Positions 1-10,210 of a stretch of DNA of 64,000 nt are shown here, piece after piece. Both the position numbers and the translations under genes were made by a program. The notes beneath the pieces are model-generated. The model worked only from the letters and a program-made list of their open reading frames with translations, ran no database searches and was not told the origin of the DNA. Each line of letters starts with the position of its first letter. Position 1 is the first letter of the stretch. The stretch covers positions 116,674,035 to 116,738,034 of the forward strand of contig OY987298.1 of NCBI GenBank assembly GCA_963920635.1, written 5' to 3'. This stretch comes from Pseudeuparius sepicola (Eukaryota; Arthropoda; Insecta; Coleoptera; Anthribidae).

Positions 1-211
1 CTACTCGTCTAGGTTTTTGTTGTTCTTGTGTTTCCAGATTGACTCTTTTAGTGTTAATGTGTTATGTGGAAAATGACGAATAAATAACAAGTTCTCAGAT
101 CATACTCTCGTGGTACGTTTATGATTTATTTAATCAATAAACTTAATATTAACTGAATTTTTACTGAACCATTAAACAATATTCCAAAGCACACTTCCCA
201 ACAATGGGTAA

Positions 212-350
212 CTAGGCTTATGTTTCCAAGGAACTCTATGCAAAAACATCAAACATTATGGGGCTTATGTTTCCAAGGCACTCTATGCAAAAACGTCAAA
301 CATTATGGGGCTTACGTTTCCAAGGCACTTTATGCAGAAACGATTAATTT
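212..350. repeat. 47-bp tandem repeat, three copies
   Basis: Three head-to-tail units begin at about 215, 262 and 309, each reading GGCTTAYGTTTCCAAGG followed by a CTATGCAAAAAC-like stretch. The first two units are nearly identical and the third decays at its end. No coding frame runs through them. Confidence 0.85.
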
Positions 351-984
351 GATATTACGGCAAGAAAAACAAAGTAAAGTATAATGTGTGACATATCATT
401 TTAACCAGAAAAAAAGCCTCTTTTAAAAAATGCGAAAATCCAATATGGCGCCCATAAGAAAAATAAAAGTTGATCGTCATATCTTTGTCCAGGGAGGCGA
501 GAAAAAAATGCGAGGCCATATTTAAATTCCTTGTAAAAAAGTGCCTTAATAATGTTTAACTTAGAAATGTCCAGCGCCATTCGTTTTCGTTTAAAAAAAT
601 AAAAACGAAAACGACAATTTTCAGTTTTTTCGAATTATTTTCAAAACGAAAAGGGCCAGCCAAAATTTCTTTTTACCATGTTACTCGGCATCAAATTCCG
701 CAACTTTGCCCCAATTTAACCGACCTCGTATCTCTTAAGATAACCAAGATCCCCATGCATAGACTCGAAATACGGTCACCCTGTATAATTTATTTTCGGT
801 GTTAAATACGCGCCAATACGCCGAAAAATGTCAAACTGACTTGAACGCTGCGCTACCAGCGAGCAAACACGCCTACTCTCCGCTCCCCTCTCCGCGGTAT
901 GAGTGGACACAATAATAGGCTTCCTATTGTTTTGAACGCTCCGCTACCATCTCCGCTTTGCTCTCCGGTCCGCCGTCCGCCTTA
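351..984. other. intergenic, includes a GC-rich duplicated patch
   Basis: No gene is seen. Between about 838 and 985 the sequence becomes GC-rich, and the word TTGAACGCTSCGCTACCA occurs twice (near 841 and 932), each time followed by CTCCGCT-type words. This looks like debris of a short repetitive element. A CACCCTGTA end typical of the CAGGGTG repeats in this window lies near 780. Confidence 0.4.
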
Positions 985-1129
985 TGTGGCCGTGCACTAA
1001 ATTACGTTTCCAGGCGGTGGAAATAATTTCTTGCAGGACAGTCTTTCAGGATATCGTTGGGCGTAGGTACAAGTTTTGAGCAGCAACGGCATTTTCTTGG
1101 CACTCTCCACAAATCAGCAACATATTATC
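985..1129 (-). pseudogene. Tc1/mariner-type transposase N-terminal scrap (DUF4817-like)
   Basis: On the minus strand the residues MLLICGECQENAVAAQNLY match the opening of the DUF4817-type N-terminal domain found in many insect mariner-related transposases (pattern MLxIYGECRxNAxxAxxLY). The match then continues one frame over as AQRYPERLS, so a frameshift lies near position 1065. Nothing further downstream is recognisable. The same family contributes the larger remnant at 45.3-47.1 kb. Upstream residues of this open frame are low-complexity (an arginine run from the CTT microsatellite) and not part of the domain. Confidence 0.55.
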
Positions 1130-1135
1130 TACTTT

Positions 1136-1157
1136 TCTTCTTCTTCTTCTTCTTCTT
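1136..1157. repeat. (CTT)n microsatellite
   Basis: About seven uninterrupted TTC/CTT triplets. Confidence 0.9.
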
Positions 1158-1439
1158 TTGTATTTTGGTATTTTGCAAGCACTATTTTTGAAATTGTTAT
1201 AGTTGACAAAACATTTATACCGTAGTGTATAAGATAAGTACTTTTCTGTAGAAAGACGTTTTGAAAGTTCATTAAAAGTGTCCCGTTTGTCGAAGTTCAT
1301 TTGTTTCATAGCCACTTTTAGTTTATTATTACAAATCCAAATAACTTAAAGAAAAACTACTTATTGCCAGTCAAAATGTCACTTGCGAGGCATCGTTGGT
1401 TTCACTAAATCGAGGAGAACCCGAATCTTAAATAATATA

Positions 1440-1625
1440 CAAAGTGTTCCATTTAAAAAATAAAAGTGAATGTCACTTCCGGTAAAACCGGAAGCGGACA
1501 AAAATGCACTTATACGTCAAAAATGACATTTATAAAGTAACATCAACATACCAAATTTCAAAATTGTATCTCAAAAGACAAGGGAAAAAAGTGGAGTGTA
1601 CCATGATTCAGTTCCATCCTGTATC
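1440..1625. repeat. dispersed MITE-like copy with CCGGAAG hairpin
   Basis: Begins AAAGTGTTCCATTTAAAAAA, contains the small palindrome CTTCCGGTAAAACCGGAAG near 1476, and ends near a CATCCTGTA word. The copy at 35822-36007 has the same layout: GGGTGTTCTATTTGAAA, then CTTCCGGTATAACCGGAAG, then CACCCTGTA. These are two members of one non-coding family with CAGGGTG-type ends. Confidence 0.6.
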
Positions 1626-3768
1626 TGTATTTTATAAGTACGTATATTAAAAATATCTTATGCACAGCATACTTTGTAAATTTTTGCATAGAAAAAAAGT
1701 TTTGGAAAAATATCCTAAAATTCGGAACTAACCGAGAGAAGGCAGTGAGAATTTAAATACTTTTTGGCCTTGTTTATGGCTACTCTAGTTAGCCGCAATA
1801 TCTGACACTGACATAAGGACATGACAGAAATAGAGTAGCTACAGGGGACAGATTTTGCAAAAAAATAAAGTTGTCCAGCTGATGTTGGGTAGATTTTAAT
1901 AGAAGAAAATTAGTAAGCAATTACTGGGCCACTTTAATTTTTAGCGCCATCTGTTGCTTCTATCCAATATTGCTCTCATGTCCTTATGACTCTGTCACAC
2001 ATTGGCAAACTAGAGATTCCATAAACAAGGCTTTTTGGTGGTCACGTCACAGATTTGCTAGCTTGGTATGGCAACGTAAATACGCTTGACACGCGAATTG
2101 TAAAAAAAATACTTACATACTTCGGCAAGTTGGTAGGTACTTACTTATTAACCAGTCTCTGTCCAATAAAATTCATTGGTATCTACTTTTATTTTAAATA
2201 TTTTCCACGACAACCTTTTCGATATCAAAAAGCCTGTCGCAATTTGGCAATGAATTTCCTTAACGAAAACATAAACTTATTTTATTTAGTTTCTGCCCCT
2301 TCACGTTAGTATAAAAGCTTATTTTTAAAAAGTTTTTCTTATTTTTTGCAAGATAGGTTTTTAAAAAAGAAAAAATCATTTTCGATAATCAATTCAGAAA
2401 GCTTTTTCCTCTTGATATTTTTCATTAAATTGATAGTTTGACTGGAAAAAATATAATTTCTATTTCTATTCTACATACTAGGCGGGCTTAATTTTTGTCA
2501 CTTTCTTAGTTTATTTATTATAAGCGTGGTAGTGAATAGTTTTTTCTACATTCGGAAGCGTTAATTTAAGAAAATATTTTAAAGAAATTTAATAAAATGA
2601 AAATGGTAGGCAGAGATTTAATTTTTTTTATTTAAAAATGTTTAGGTTTATGAGCAACCTTCCTTACAATGACTTTTTGTACAAAATGACAAAGCCCGTA
2701 TCAAAAAACCTGGGACACCCTGTAAACAACCTTGTAATGCATTAAGAATGAATGTGCATCTTTTTTTTTTGTTAAATAGGTACACTATTATGTATTATTC
2801 TATTAATATTATCCTTGCTCTTGCACTACTTACGGTGAATGAGAATTTGAATGGAATCTTGAAATCTTAAGAAAATCATCTAAGTAAAAGTATACAACCA
2901 GTGGAAAAACCTAAGAATTCTTTGCCAGCAGCTCATTCGGGTGCAGTTGTCATTCGAGGCACAGCCAAAAAATATACATAAAACAATTTGTTACTTACAT
3001 GCAATTAACAAAACAGAAAGACTTAAAAGTAATTTAAAATATCTCCTGAAAGTTCTCCTTTTTTGACGCACGACATATTATAGCAGCGACGTCATTGGGT
3101 AATCTTTAATATAAATGAGTGATAGTTAATGATTCCATCGGAATAAAGATTTCCTTCGGTTTTAGAGTAATACAAATAAATCTAGCCTAGATAGTAAAAT
3201 AAATAGTCCTGTAGTCACATATAACCGAGATAACGCATGTGAAAAAAAATGCAAAATATGCTTAGGGGAGCCCGAAGCCATGTACTAGTCGGTTAGTCCC
3301 TTTTGTTTCCGTTCCATCCTTTATGTTATCGTACAAAAGAGTGGTAGTTTTTCACGTCCATGTTATAATAACGCGAGTGGAAGTATAGTTTTAGACTTGT
3401 TATGCAAAATTTATTCGTATAGCTTCAAAACAATAATTTCAACGAACCACCCTCCCATGTATAAAGTTCGATAAACACCAAGATCTATAAAGAAGATAGA
3501 TTTCCTCTTAACTTCTGGCCAGACTGAATCATCAAATCACGGGAACCACTTTGCCTATAGACTTGTATAAAAACGGTGCATTTTTGGGAAAAATTTTACA
3601 AAAGACAGTAAATCCTTACTTTTATACGGGATGCAGAAAGTTTTTTTTTAAGTTTAGAATTTAGTATTAAAGTGATAAATTGCAAAAAATGAATTAAAAT
3701 ATGGAGGGTAGTAGACTACTTTCTTAAATAGGCAAATAGATGATTTTTTAGTGCTTGTGATAATAGTA
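1626..3768. other. intergenic, no gene recognised
   Basis: AT-rich sequence with many homopolymer runs and only short open frames of unremarkable composition. A CACCCTGTAAA word near 2708 is a probable stray end of a CAGGGTG element. I see nothing else that can be supported. Confidence 0.5.
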
Positions 3769-3947
3769 CAGTCAAGTCCCCATTCTTGGGACGGTTTTCA
3801 ACTTTAACCGTTCACAGTGAGTCGCTGGGTTGTGCTGTAGAAAAACTATTAACGTCAAAAGTTGGGTGAATGGTGAGAGATATCTTTGAAAAAATTTGTT
3901 GTTGAGAAAAAGTTATTGTATATTTGTTTTTATTTTTTTTATTGTTT

Positions 3948-4038
3948 GTCCCAAGTTAGGAGCACGTTCCCATACTTGGGACACCTATGTTATTAGCCTG
4001 TTAAATCAAGTTAGGGCGTCAGAATCTTTACTTGGGAC
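3948..4038. promoter_or_regulatory. left subterminal cluster of ACTTGGGAC motifs
   Basis: The word ACTTGGGAC or its complement GTCCCAAGT occurs at 3948-3956, 3974-3982 and 4030-4038. It also appears within the left inverted repeat as TTCTTGGGACGG. It recurs at the right side of the element at 6329-6337 and 6342-6350. Repeated subterminal words of this kind are usual transposase binding sites. That role is inferred, not shown. Confidence 0.6.
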
Positions 4039-4196
4039 TGGAAAATACATTTTTAAAAATATGTATACATATATTTGTGTTTTGAATTTTTTGGGGGGCC
4101 AAAAAATTAAAAACTGAAGCAAAAAATAAAAAAGTTTATTCCAAACGAAAATAAAATAAATATCCACTCTTTAACAAACTTAGAATATTTTAAAAG

Positions 4197-6227
4197 TTAA
4201 CAAACAAGATCGTTAAAAGTAAATATAGTGTTTCTAGTGTTGCTAACGGGTTTTATCACTCTTTTTATTTGAGATCTTTGGACAAATAGCCTGTCTTCAA
4301 TGTCTGGAAAAACAAACACGTTGTGGGAGCCTTTGTACTTTCGCATAAAGTCCAACAGAATTTGTTCGCGGTCAATTTTTAAAATTCTTCCCACAAACTC
4401 TTTGGTACATTCTTTTTTTGTGCCCTCGTTATATTTGAGGTCCACAATGACAAAGTCTTTAATTTCTAATTGCACGTTACTTTCAGTCTTTTCTTGCTCG
4501 GTCTTATCGTAGGAATTAGGGTTAGAAATGTCTTCAGTCTTGTCTAGTATTGCTTTATCACCATCGGGCTTCTCACTGGCTATTTTTTCAGCACTCTCTT
4601 TAGTTTGCGCATCCATATCTGCCATGTAGTCTGAATTATTGTTCAAGTTATCTGTGAATTTTTTTTTGCTTTGTTCCCGCCTGTCTTCTATAAAATCTGA
4701 AAAATCTTCCATATCTACATCAGAGTCGGTATCATGTAGGGACAGATGACCTTCGTCTTCGCTTGAGCCAGAGAGGTCATATAGAGTCTTGGTTTTAACT
4801 AGTCGTTTTTTTACTTTTAAATTAGGTGCGTTGGATGGCCCAGGGATTGCAGCAACGTCATTCTTTTTCTTTTCTGTCCTTACTTTTTTAATATTCTCCA
4901 CCACATCTAGTTCCGATAAACTCTTTCCTGGGGCTGTAGTGACTTTTTTTCTTTTTCTTAAAGTTTGGGTTTCACTTTGCCTTTTTTGTTTAAGAAAACT
5001 TTCGAAGCTGTTTGTCCAAACTTCGGAGTTTTCTTTGGTGTCATCTTTTTGAGGTAGACGCTTTAGGACTTGGTATGGATCTAGGGGGTAAATTCCACTT
5101 GCTGCAAAACCACTTTTTAAGTTTTGGGCGGAGCTTTTTTCTATAATTTCCAATACCTGCTTCAATTTTCGAGGAAATATATCTTTTGCAATGGAACCAC
5201 GATGTTTGCTTTTATATTCATCTAGCAATTTTCTCCATGCTGTCTTCAGCGGACTAAAGTAGGCAAGGTCCAGGGGTTGACATAGATGGGTACTGTTAGG
5301 TGGAAGGAGCAGAAATTTGATATTATTCTCTATACACAATTCCAGCACTCGAATGGAAACGTGGCTAGCCAGATTGTCGCCAATAATAGCTTTGGGGCCA
5401 TCTCCAAGTTTTTTGAGGTAAGGTAAAGCCACTGTAATGAACCAATCTTCAAATAATGGTCCCTCGAACCAGCCTGATTTCGATCGGTTGTACCTGGCAT
5501 TTTTCGGACCGCCTTCCATCCAAGAATGGTACAAGTTAGTTGCAGATTTGTAAACTACGTAAACGGGTAGTGTGCTTCCACTTGCAGATCCTGCAAACAT
5601 CACCGAAAAACCAGCCTTACTTGTGTCTTTTATTTGTTCTGGATTTTTACAATGACGATGAACAATAACTTTTTTTTTGCCGGGATCATCTTGCATGTTT
5701 GTTTCGTCGTAATTTATTATTGATTCTGGGGGTATATCTTTAAGCGACTCTTTTAATTCGTTAAAATATTCTGTGATCACTTCTGGAGTTATTCCTGCCC
5801 TAGCACGCTTAATGTTGTGACTAAGTCTCGTTTTTAATAAATCTTGTTGGCGGGCTAAAAAAGCTTTTAGCCATTTTTTACCCGGTTTGTTGTTTATAAA
5901 ACGTTTTTCTGTGACACCTTTTCCATCCAACCTTTTTTTAATTACTTCCTTTAGGTCTCTCTTTGTCAAGGGATATCCCCACTTTGCAGCCAAGGATAAG
6001 CATTTTGATATATGGGCTTCTTCCGTTGCTGAAAACACGGGTGGGCGTCCATATTTTTGTAGATGTTTATTGTTTATTTTTCTATTCAGCGTACTTTTAG
6101 ATATCCCGTATTTTTCTTCTGCCTGCCTTACTGAGAGTTTATTTCTTCTTATATCTGTCAATGCAATTTGGAGCAGTTCCTCTAAATAATCATGGTATTT
6201 TCTTTTGTCTAGCCTTCTAGTCTCCAT
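4197..6227 (-). CDS. pogo/Tigger-family DDE transposase
   Basis: A single 676-codon frame starting at the ATG at 6227 (reading METRRLDKRK). An in-frame TTG lies six codons further upstream but is not a likely eukaryotic start. Residues about 18-55 form a psq-type helix-turn-helix (SVRQAEEKYGISKSTLNRK). It is followed by a GRPP linker and a CENP-B-like second DNA-binding region to about residue 140. The DDE domain shows all three acids: D174 in INYDET, D284 in IIGDNLASH, and D320 in QPLDLA, with 35 residues between the second and third (DD35D). The C-terminal 250 residues are acidic and lysine-rich, probably disordered. Inferred to cut and rejoin the element that contains it, in the nucleus. 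No stop or frameshift interrupts it. It resembles the large insect jerky/Tigger-like proteins more than short pogo. Confidence 0.92.
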   Translation of the reverse strand: METRRLDKRKYHDYLEELLQIALTDIRRNKLSVRQAEEKYGISKSTLNRKINNKHLQKYGRPPVFSATEEAHISKCLSLAAKWGYPLTKRDLKEVIKKRLDGKGVTEKRFINNKPGKKWLKAFLARQQDLLKTRLSHNIKRARAGITPEVITEYFNELKESLKDIPPESIINYDETNMQDDPGKKKVIVHRHCKNPEQIKDTSKAGFSVMFAGSASGSTLPVYVVYKSATNLYHSWMEGGPKNARYNRSKSGWFEGPLFEDWFITVALPYLKKLGDGPKAIIGDNLASHVSIRVLELCIENNIKFLLLPPNSTHLCQPLDLAYFSPLKTAWRKLLDEYKSKHRGSIAKDIFPRKLKQVLEIIEKSSAQNLKSGFAASGIYPLDPYQVLKRLPQKDDTKENSEVWTNSFESFLKQKRQSETQTLRKRKKVTTAPGKSLSELDVVENIKKVRTEKKKNDVAAIPGPSNAPNLKVKKRLVKTKTLYDLSGSSEDEGHLSLHDTDSDVDMEDFSDFIEDRREQSKKKFTDNLNNNSDYMADMDAQTKESAEKIASEKPDGDKAILDKTEDISNPNSYDKTEQEKTESNVQLEIKDFVIVDLKYNEGTKKECTKEFVGRILKIDREQILLDFMRKYKGSHNVFVFPDIEDRLFVQRSQIKRVIKPVSNTRNTIFTFNDLVC

Positions 6228-6328
6228 TGTGCTTTTTTGGGTCAACCTGGTACAAAAACATATATATCAAAATCAAGTAGGATTCGCTGACCGAACATCA
6301 GAATATCATAATATGTAAGCACATCCAA

Positions 6329-6350
6329 ACTTGGGACAAGTGTCCCAAGT
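6329..6350. promoter_or_regulatory. right subterminal inverted pair of ACTTGGGAC
   Basis: ACTTGGGAC (6329-6337) faces GTCCCAAGT (6342-6350) with a 4-base spacer, forming a perfect small palindrome about 100 bases upstream of the transposase ATG. Such a site could bind the transposase and also lie in its promoter, which would allow autoregulation. This is inference from position only. Confidence 0.5.
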
Positions 6351-6742
6351 TTTGATACTTTGCACAATTTTTTCTAAAATATTAATACAAAAAAAATAAA
6401 CAAAAGCAAACATTTAACACTATGAAAACCAGTTGAAGATATGTATAGAGTATAACATACCAAAATTTGAAAAGTGTATACTTATTTTCCTTTAATCTAC
6501 AGAGCACTTTAGTTGGGTTATTTTAACGAAATATCGAAGGTCCAGTTTTGGCGGGAAACCGTACTTACCGTGATCACAACTCGCGCATGCACTCGCCTCA
6601 GCGGTTGACGGGAGACTAGAAGAAGCGCGCGCGGCGGCGTTCGCGAGACTTTGTTGCAGTGTTGCCATTTTATAAGACTTCAAAAATGCGCCGTTTTTGT
6701 CCCAATTAATGGCGCCGTCCCAAGAATAGGGACTTGACTGTA

Positions 6743-7361
6743 CCTACTCTAGAAATTTACGAGTTTACCTTTCAACTTGAGCTTGACGAATTCAATAAAA
6801 CCAAACCAAAAAATGCCTAGAATAAATAATAGTGTCACCGTATTTTTCATTTCATTCTAACGTGAAATATATCCGCACAGAGGCAATACTAGTAAAAAAC
6901 ATACACAACAAATCCCAATCGACAGGACTACACGGTAAACAACAAAGACAAGTTGGGCGATATAGGCACAATGACTCGCCATAGTTGTTGATCTTGAGTT
7001 CTAAAGGCACAACCCCTTTCTTTACAAACTATGAATTTAGACCATTTGAATGTTCTATAACAAAATTTATTTGGGAAGTCGAAACCTGAAGAAAATTAAT
7101 ATGTTTTCGGAATTATCTGGAATGGTATATGGTAATTATATTTGTATAATAGTGTCTTATTGATTAAAGCCATGTGAACAAAATAGCTATTCAATAGATA
7201 TTGTATGTTCACTTTGCTTTGCCTCTAGATACGTAATAGTCTGAGAGGTGAGTGAAAAATGCAACAGTTTTAGGAAGGCTGGTTTTTTGATACAGTGTAG
7301 TATTTAGGGTGTATAAGAATTAGCCTGCCGTCAGTCAGCCAGTTTCGTTAGCGTTTGGCGC
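6743..7361. other. intergenic, no gene recognised
   Basis: AT-rich flank of the pogo element with only short frames. Nothing can be supported here. Confidence 0.4.
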
Positions 7362-7640
7362 AGGGGCGGCTTCAAAGTTGTAAAAAAAAACGAGTATGTC
7401 GCAACTGTTTTAATAAATCTAAAACTTGGTTTATTTAGTAGCAAAACAACTAAACAACGATGTGGATGTAGTCAGCCTTGAAATATTGCAACGGGCCGCG
7501 TCAGCAGCGCTTCAAACTCATAAAAAATATAGTTCGTGAAACTGTTTTAGTAAATCTGAAATTCGGTCTACTTATAGGTTATATTATAAAAAATCAAAAA
7601 AACGTAGTCAGCCAGAATCTTTATTTAACAAACGCCGTCA
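7362..7640. repeat. imperfect tandem duplication, about 125-bp unit
   Basis: Two diverged units are aligned. The first carries GCGGCTTCAAAGTTGTAAAA, CAACTGTTTTAATAAATCTA and ends GTAGTCAGCC near 7480. The second carries GCGCTTCAAACTCATAAAAA, GAAACTGTTTTAGTAAATCT and ends GTAGTCAGCCAG near 7616. It is non-coding. Confidence 0.65.
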
Positions 7641-8501
7641 GCTGCGGATATAAGAGCGGGTGAGTTTTTTCGATGTTTAGCATGGGGATCTCGGAAACCA
7701 GCGGAGCTAGAAGGAAGGTTAACTGGGGAAAGATTTGTAGTTTTGTGGGCCCAATTTAATGCGCCTTTTGTATTTTCGAAAGAGTTGGTGGCTTACTAGA
7801 TATTTAAAAAAAAATTAATTTTCCCTATTCCTTCAAATCCCGCTAGCTCCGTTATTTTAGACTTTACAAAAAAAAGTGTAAATGCAAAAGTTGTAGGGAA
7901 TTATGTTCCTAATGAGAAGGTCCAATCCTATTTTGAACGTGAGCTGTCGTTTTAGAGATATGGCATAAATTTTTTTTAAATGCAAACCATAGTTGTCTGT
8001 GATCTCAAAATCGAGCATTTTTTAAGCTTTCGAACAATATATTACTCGATATAATTATTTTGAAAAATATGGGAGTTATGGCTATATAATAATGGACTAA
8101 TACACCACTTTTTTTTTATTTGCTCATCGGGTAGTATTGGGTGAGATATACTTGCTGTATTTTTTTTTAATTTTTTTTTCGCCCCCGTTTTGCCGCAATT
8201 AATTTTTAAAGTTCAATATACGTAACTACCTGTTGGATTTTGTTTTTCCTTAAATTTACTGCCATGGCGCCATGTTTGGCAACGTCGCTCCTCAATGTCA
8301 AGCCTGTGAGATCCTAACCGCGTTTTTATTTTGCGACATAACCTATAAATGTACAGGACAGCTGATCGGCTCCCGCGTATTTTTCAGAGAAATAAGTTCT
8401 CTTCTGGTATTTTTAAAACGGTTCGTGATTGTACCACAGTTGAGGGAATTTGAACCATTTCTAACTGTATTTTCGTCATCCGTTAATATTCATTCAATTC
8501 C
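7641..8501. other. AT-rich flank upstream of the THAP gene
   Basis: No gene is seen. A short palindrome GGCGCCATG lies near 8266. The word CGCCCCC near 8180 is mirrored by GGGGGCG near 18776, outside the YqaJ gene, but seven bases are too few to call the ends of one element. Confidence 0.35.
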
Positions 8502-9023
8502 ATGATGGAAATGATTAAGAAAAAGACTTGTTTTGTACCTGCTTGTTCAAATACAAGCGAAATTTCATCAAAATTGTTTTTTTACGTTCCTAAAGATAAA
8601 ATTCGTCGTGGTCAATGGTTGAATGCAGTTAACATTATTAATAAAAAGAAGACGAGTCAGCTATTTTGTTGTGAAGATCATTTTAATGTAAGTACATACC
8701 CTACTATTATACTATTAAGAATTTTAGAGAAAAAATAAATAGTGAGCGATTTTTTGAAAGTGTAAAGTGCGTGTCGATGTAGGTAGACATATGCAATAAA
8801 ATAAAAGGAAATCATCTTTCTCTTTCAGCTCAAAGAAGATGTTGAAAACTTTATGTGTTTTAAGCTTACTGGTGCAAAACCTACATTAAAAATGGATGTG
8901 TTGCCACGGTTTAACCTCAGTAAAAGGGCTTTATCTGATCAAAAGTGTGTGCAACCACTAAAAAGATATAAGCAGTGTGAACCATCAACAAGTCACACCT
9001 GTAATATTATAGATGAAAATTAA
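8502..9023 (+). CDS. THAP zinc-finger head of an ISL2EU-type transposase (two exons)
   Basis: Exons 8502-8687 and 8829-9023 join in phase 0. The donor is GTAAGT at 8688 and the acceptor is CTTTCAG ending at 8828. Exon 1 has the C2CH zinc ligands of a THAP domain: C10 and C15 (TCFVPAC), W39, and C57 with H60 in CCEDHF. Exon 2 supplies the domain end, with VENFMCFKLTGAKPTLK and the VLPRFN proline motif. The domain binds DNA at transposon ends. The frame then stops at TAA 9021. In another frame, ENL, QDKIANTNLKLQCLQQ and then TPATIA continue as a coiled-coil-like linker toward the DDE domain downstream. At least two single-base lesions therefore separate the head from the catalytic domain. Confidence 0.8.
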
Positions 9024-9236
9024 TACAAGATAAAATTGCTAATACAAATCTTAAATTACAGTGCCTGCAACAATGACGCCTGCAACTATTGCATTGACGT
9101 ATTACCTCAATGAACTATTGTAAGTATTTCTATTAATCCAATTTTAAGTTCTAGTGAATCCGGTACTCCAGCATCATCACAATCGTTCTATTCTCCTGAG
9201 AAAAATTCTGAGAACACTAGTGATGATTCAGACGTT

Positions 9237-10094
9237 ATGCCCGTTGGTCGACAAAAATCAACAATTTTTTTATTGGAAACAAAGAGTCGATTTTATTTAG
9301 GTCTGCCTAAGGAAGTGTACAAAACGACACAATTTATAACTGAAATTGCACAAATTAGATATCTAGACGTATTGGTAACATTAAAGAAAATAAGAACTGA
9401 CCAGGTTTATAACATTTTAGCTGATGATTTTGAATTAAGTGTATCTGCCGTACAAAAAATTTTTGTTAAGTCTATTCCTCCGATTGCTAGTTGCATGAAG
9501 GAACTGATATTTTGGCCTGAATCTAGCGTTATTCAGAAAGTGTTGCCAGTGCCTTTCAGAGCAAGATATAAACAAGTGGAGTCGATAATTGATTGTTTAG
9601 AGATCGAGATAGAAAAGCCGTCAAATCCTGTACGTCAAGCACTAACCTGGTCCGAGTATAAAAAATGCAATACTTTGAAATATCTAATTTCATCGACTCC
9701 TAATGGGTTCATAAATTTTATTTCTTGTGGCTATGGGGGAAGGGCATCCGATAAAGAGATTGTGATTAACTCAGGGTTTTTGACGAACTTACCTTCTAAT
9801 ACATGGGTTATGGCAGATCGCGGATTTAAACATATCGAGCCCTTACTTACAGAATGTAAGTTAGTTCGACCTGCATCGGTTCCAGAAAATGTCGTTTTAG
9901 ATAAAAGCAAAATTAAAGAGAGTAAACAGATAGCTTCCTTACGCATTCACATAGAAAGAGTAATAAGAAGACTTCGTGCTTTCTCTATGTTGGATATTCA
10001 TTCAAGGATTAATCATAATTTGTTGTATCTAACAGATTATATCGTTTTAATAGCTTGTGGAATTATTAATATAGAGGGTCCTTTAATAAGTTAA
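9237..10094 (+). CDS. DDE_Tnp_4-type catalytic domain of the THAP transposase
   Basis: A 285-codon frame from ATG 9237. The same frame is open upstream to about 9112 and reads a serine-rich linker, so the ATG is probably internal to the original gene. The IS5/PIF-Harbinger-like catalytic domain is recognisable. D119 lies in IIDCLEIEIEKPS. A glycine-serine motif CGYGGRASDKE follows near 164-173. D194 lies in MADRGF, and E240 in the HIERVIRRLR helix. In ISL2EU-type transposons this domain is fused behind the THAP domain seen at 8502-9023. Here the two are split by frameshifts, so the protein is probably not made whole. The catalytic acids themselves are preserved. Confidence 0.85.
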   Translation: MPVGRQKSTIFLLETKSRFYLGLPKEVYKTTQFITEIAQIRYLDVLVTLKKIRTDQVYNILADDFELSVSAVQKIFVKSIPPIASCMKELIFWPESSVIQKVLPVPFRARYKQVESIIDCLEIEIEKPSNPVRQALTWSEYKKCNTLKYLISSTPNGFINFISCGYGGRASDKEIVINSGFLTNLPSNTWVMADRGFKHIEPLLTECKLVRPASVPENVVLDKSKIKESKQIASLRIHIERVIRRLRAFSMLDIHSRINHNLLYLTDYIVLIACGIINIEGPLIS

Positions 10095-10150
10095 TCGGGA
10101 TGACATTACACAAGGTCTCCCATAATTATAATATACCTGGTTCTTCCGCT

Positions 10151-10210
10151 GGTAACTTTTACTTTGCTCTGGTGACTTTTACTTTGCTCTGGTAACTTTT
10201 ACTTTGCTAC
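10151..10210 (+). repeat. 20-bp tandem repeat, three copies
   Basis: GGTRACTTTTACTTTGCTCT occurs three times in a row. The last copy ends CTAC. It lies about 60 bp beyond the DDE stop codon. Confidence 0.9.

Larger units (their letters stand above)
3769..6740 (-). mobile_element. pogo/Tigger-type DNA transposon, apparently complete
   Basis: The left end starts CAGTCAAGTCCCCATTCTTG at 3769. The right end, read on the opposite strand from 6740, starts CAGTCAAGTCCCTATTCTTG. The terminal inverted repeat runs 26 bases with one mismatch and finishes GGGACGG. A TA dinucleotide lies immediately outside each end (3767-3768 and 6741-6742), the target duplication expected of the Tc1/mariner/pogo superfamily. 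The element is 2,972 bp long and carries one long minus-strand transposase frame. Both structural ends and the gene are preserved, so this copy could be young. Confidence 0.93.
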
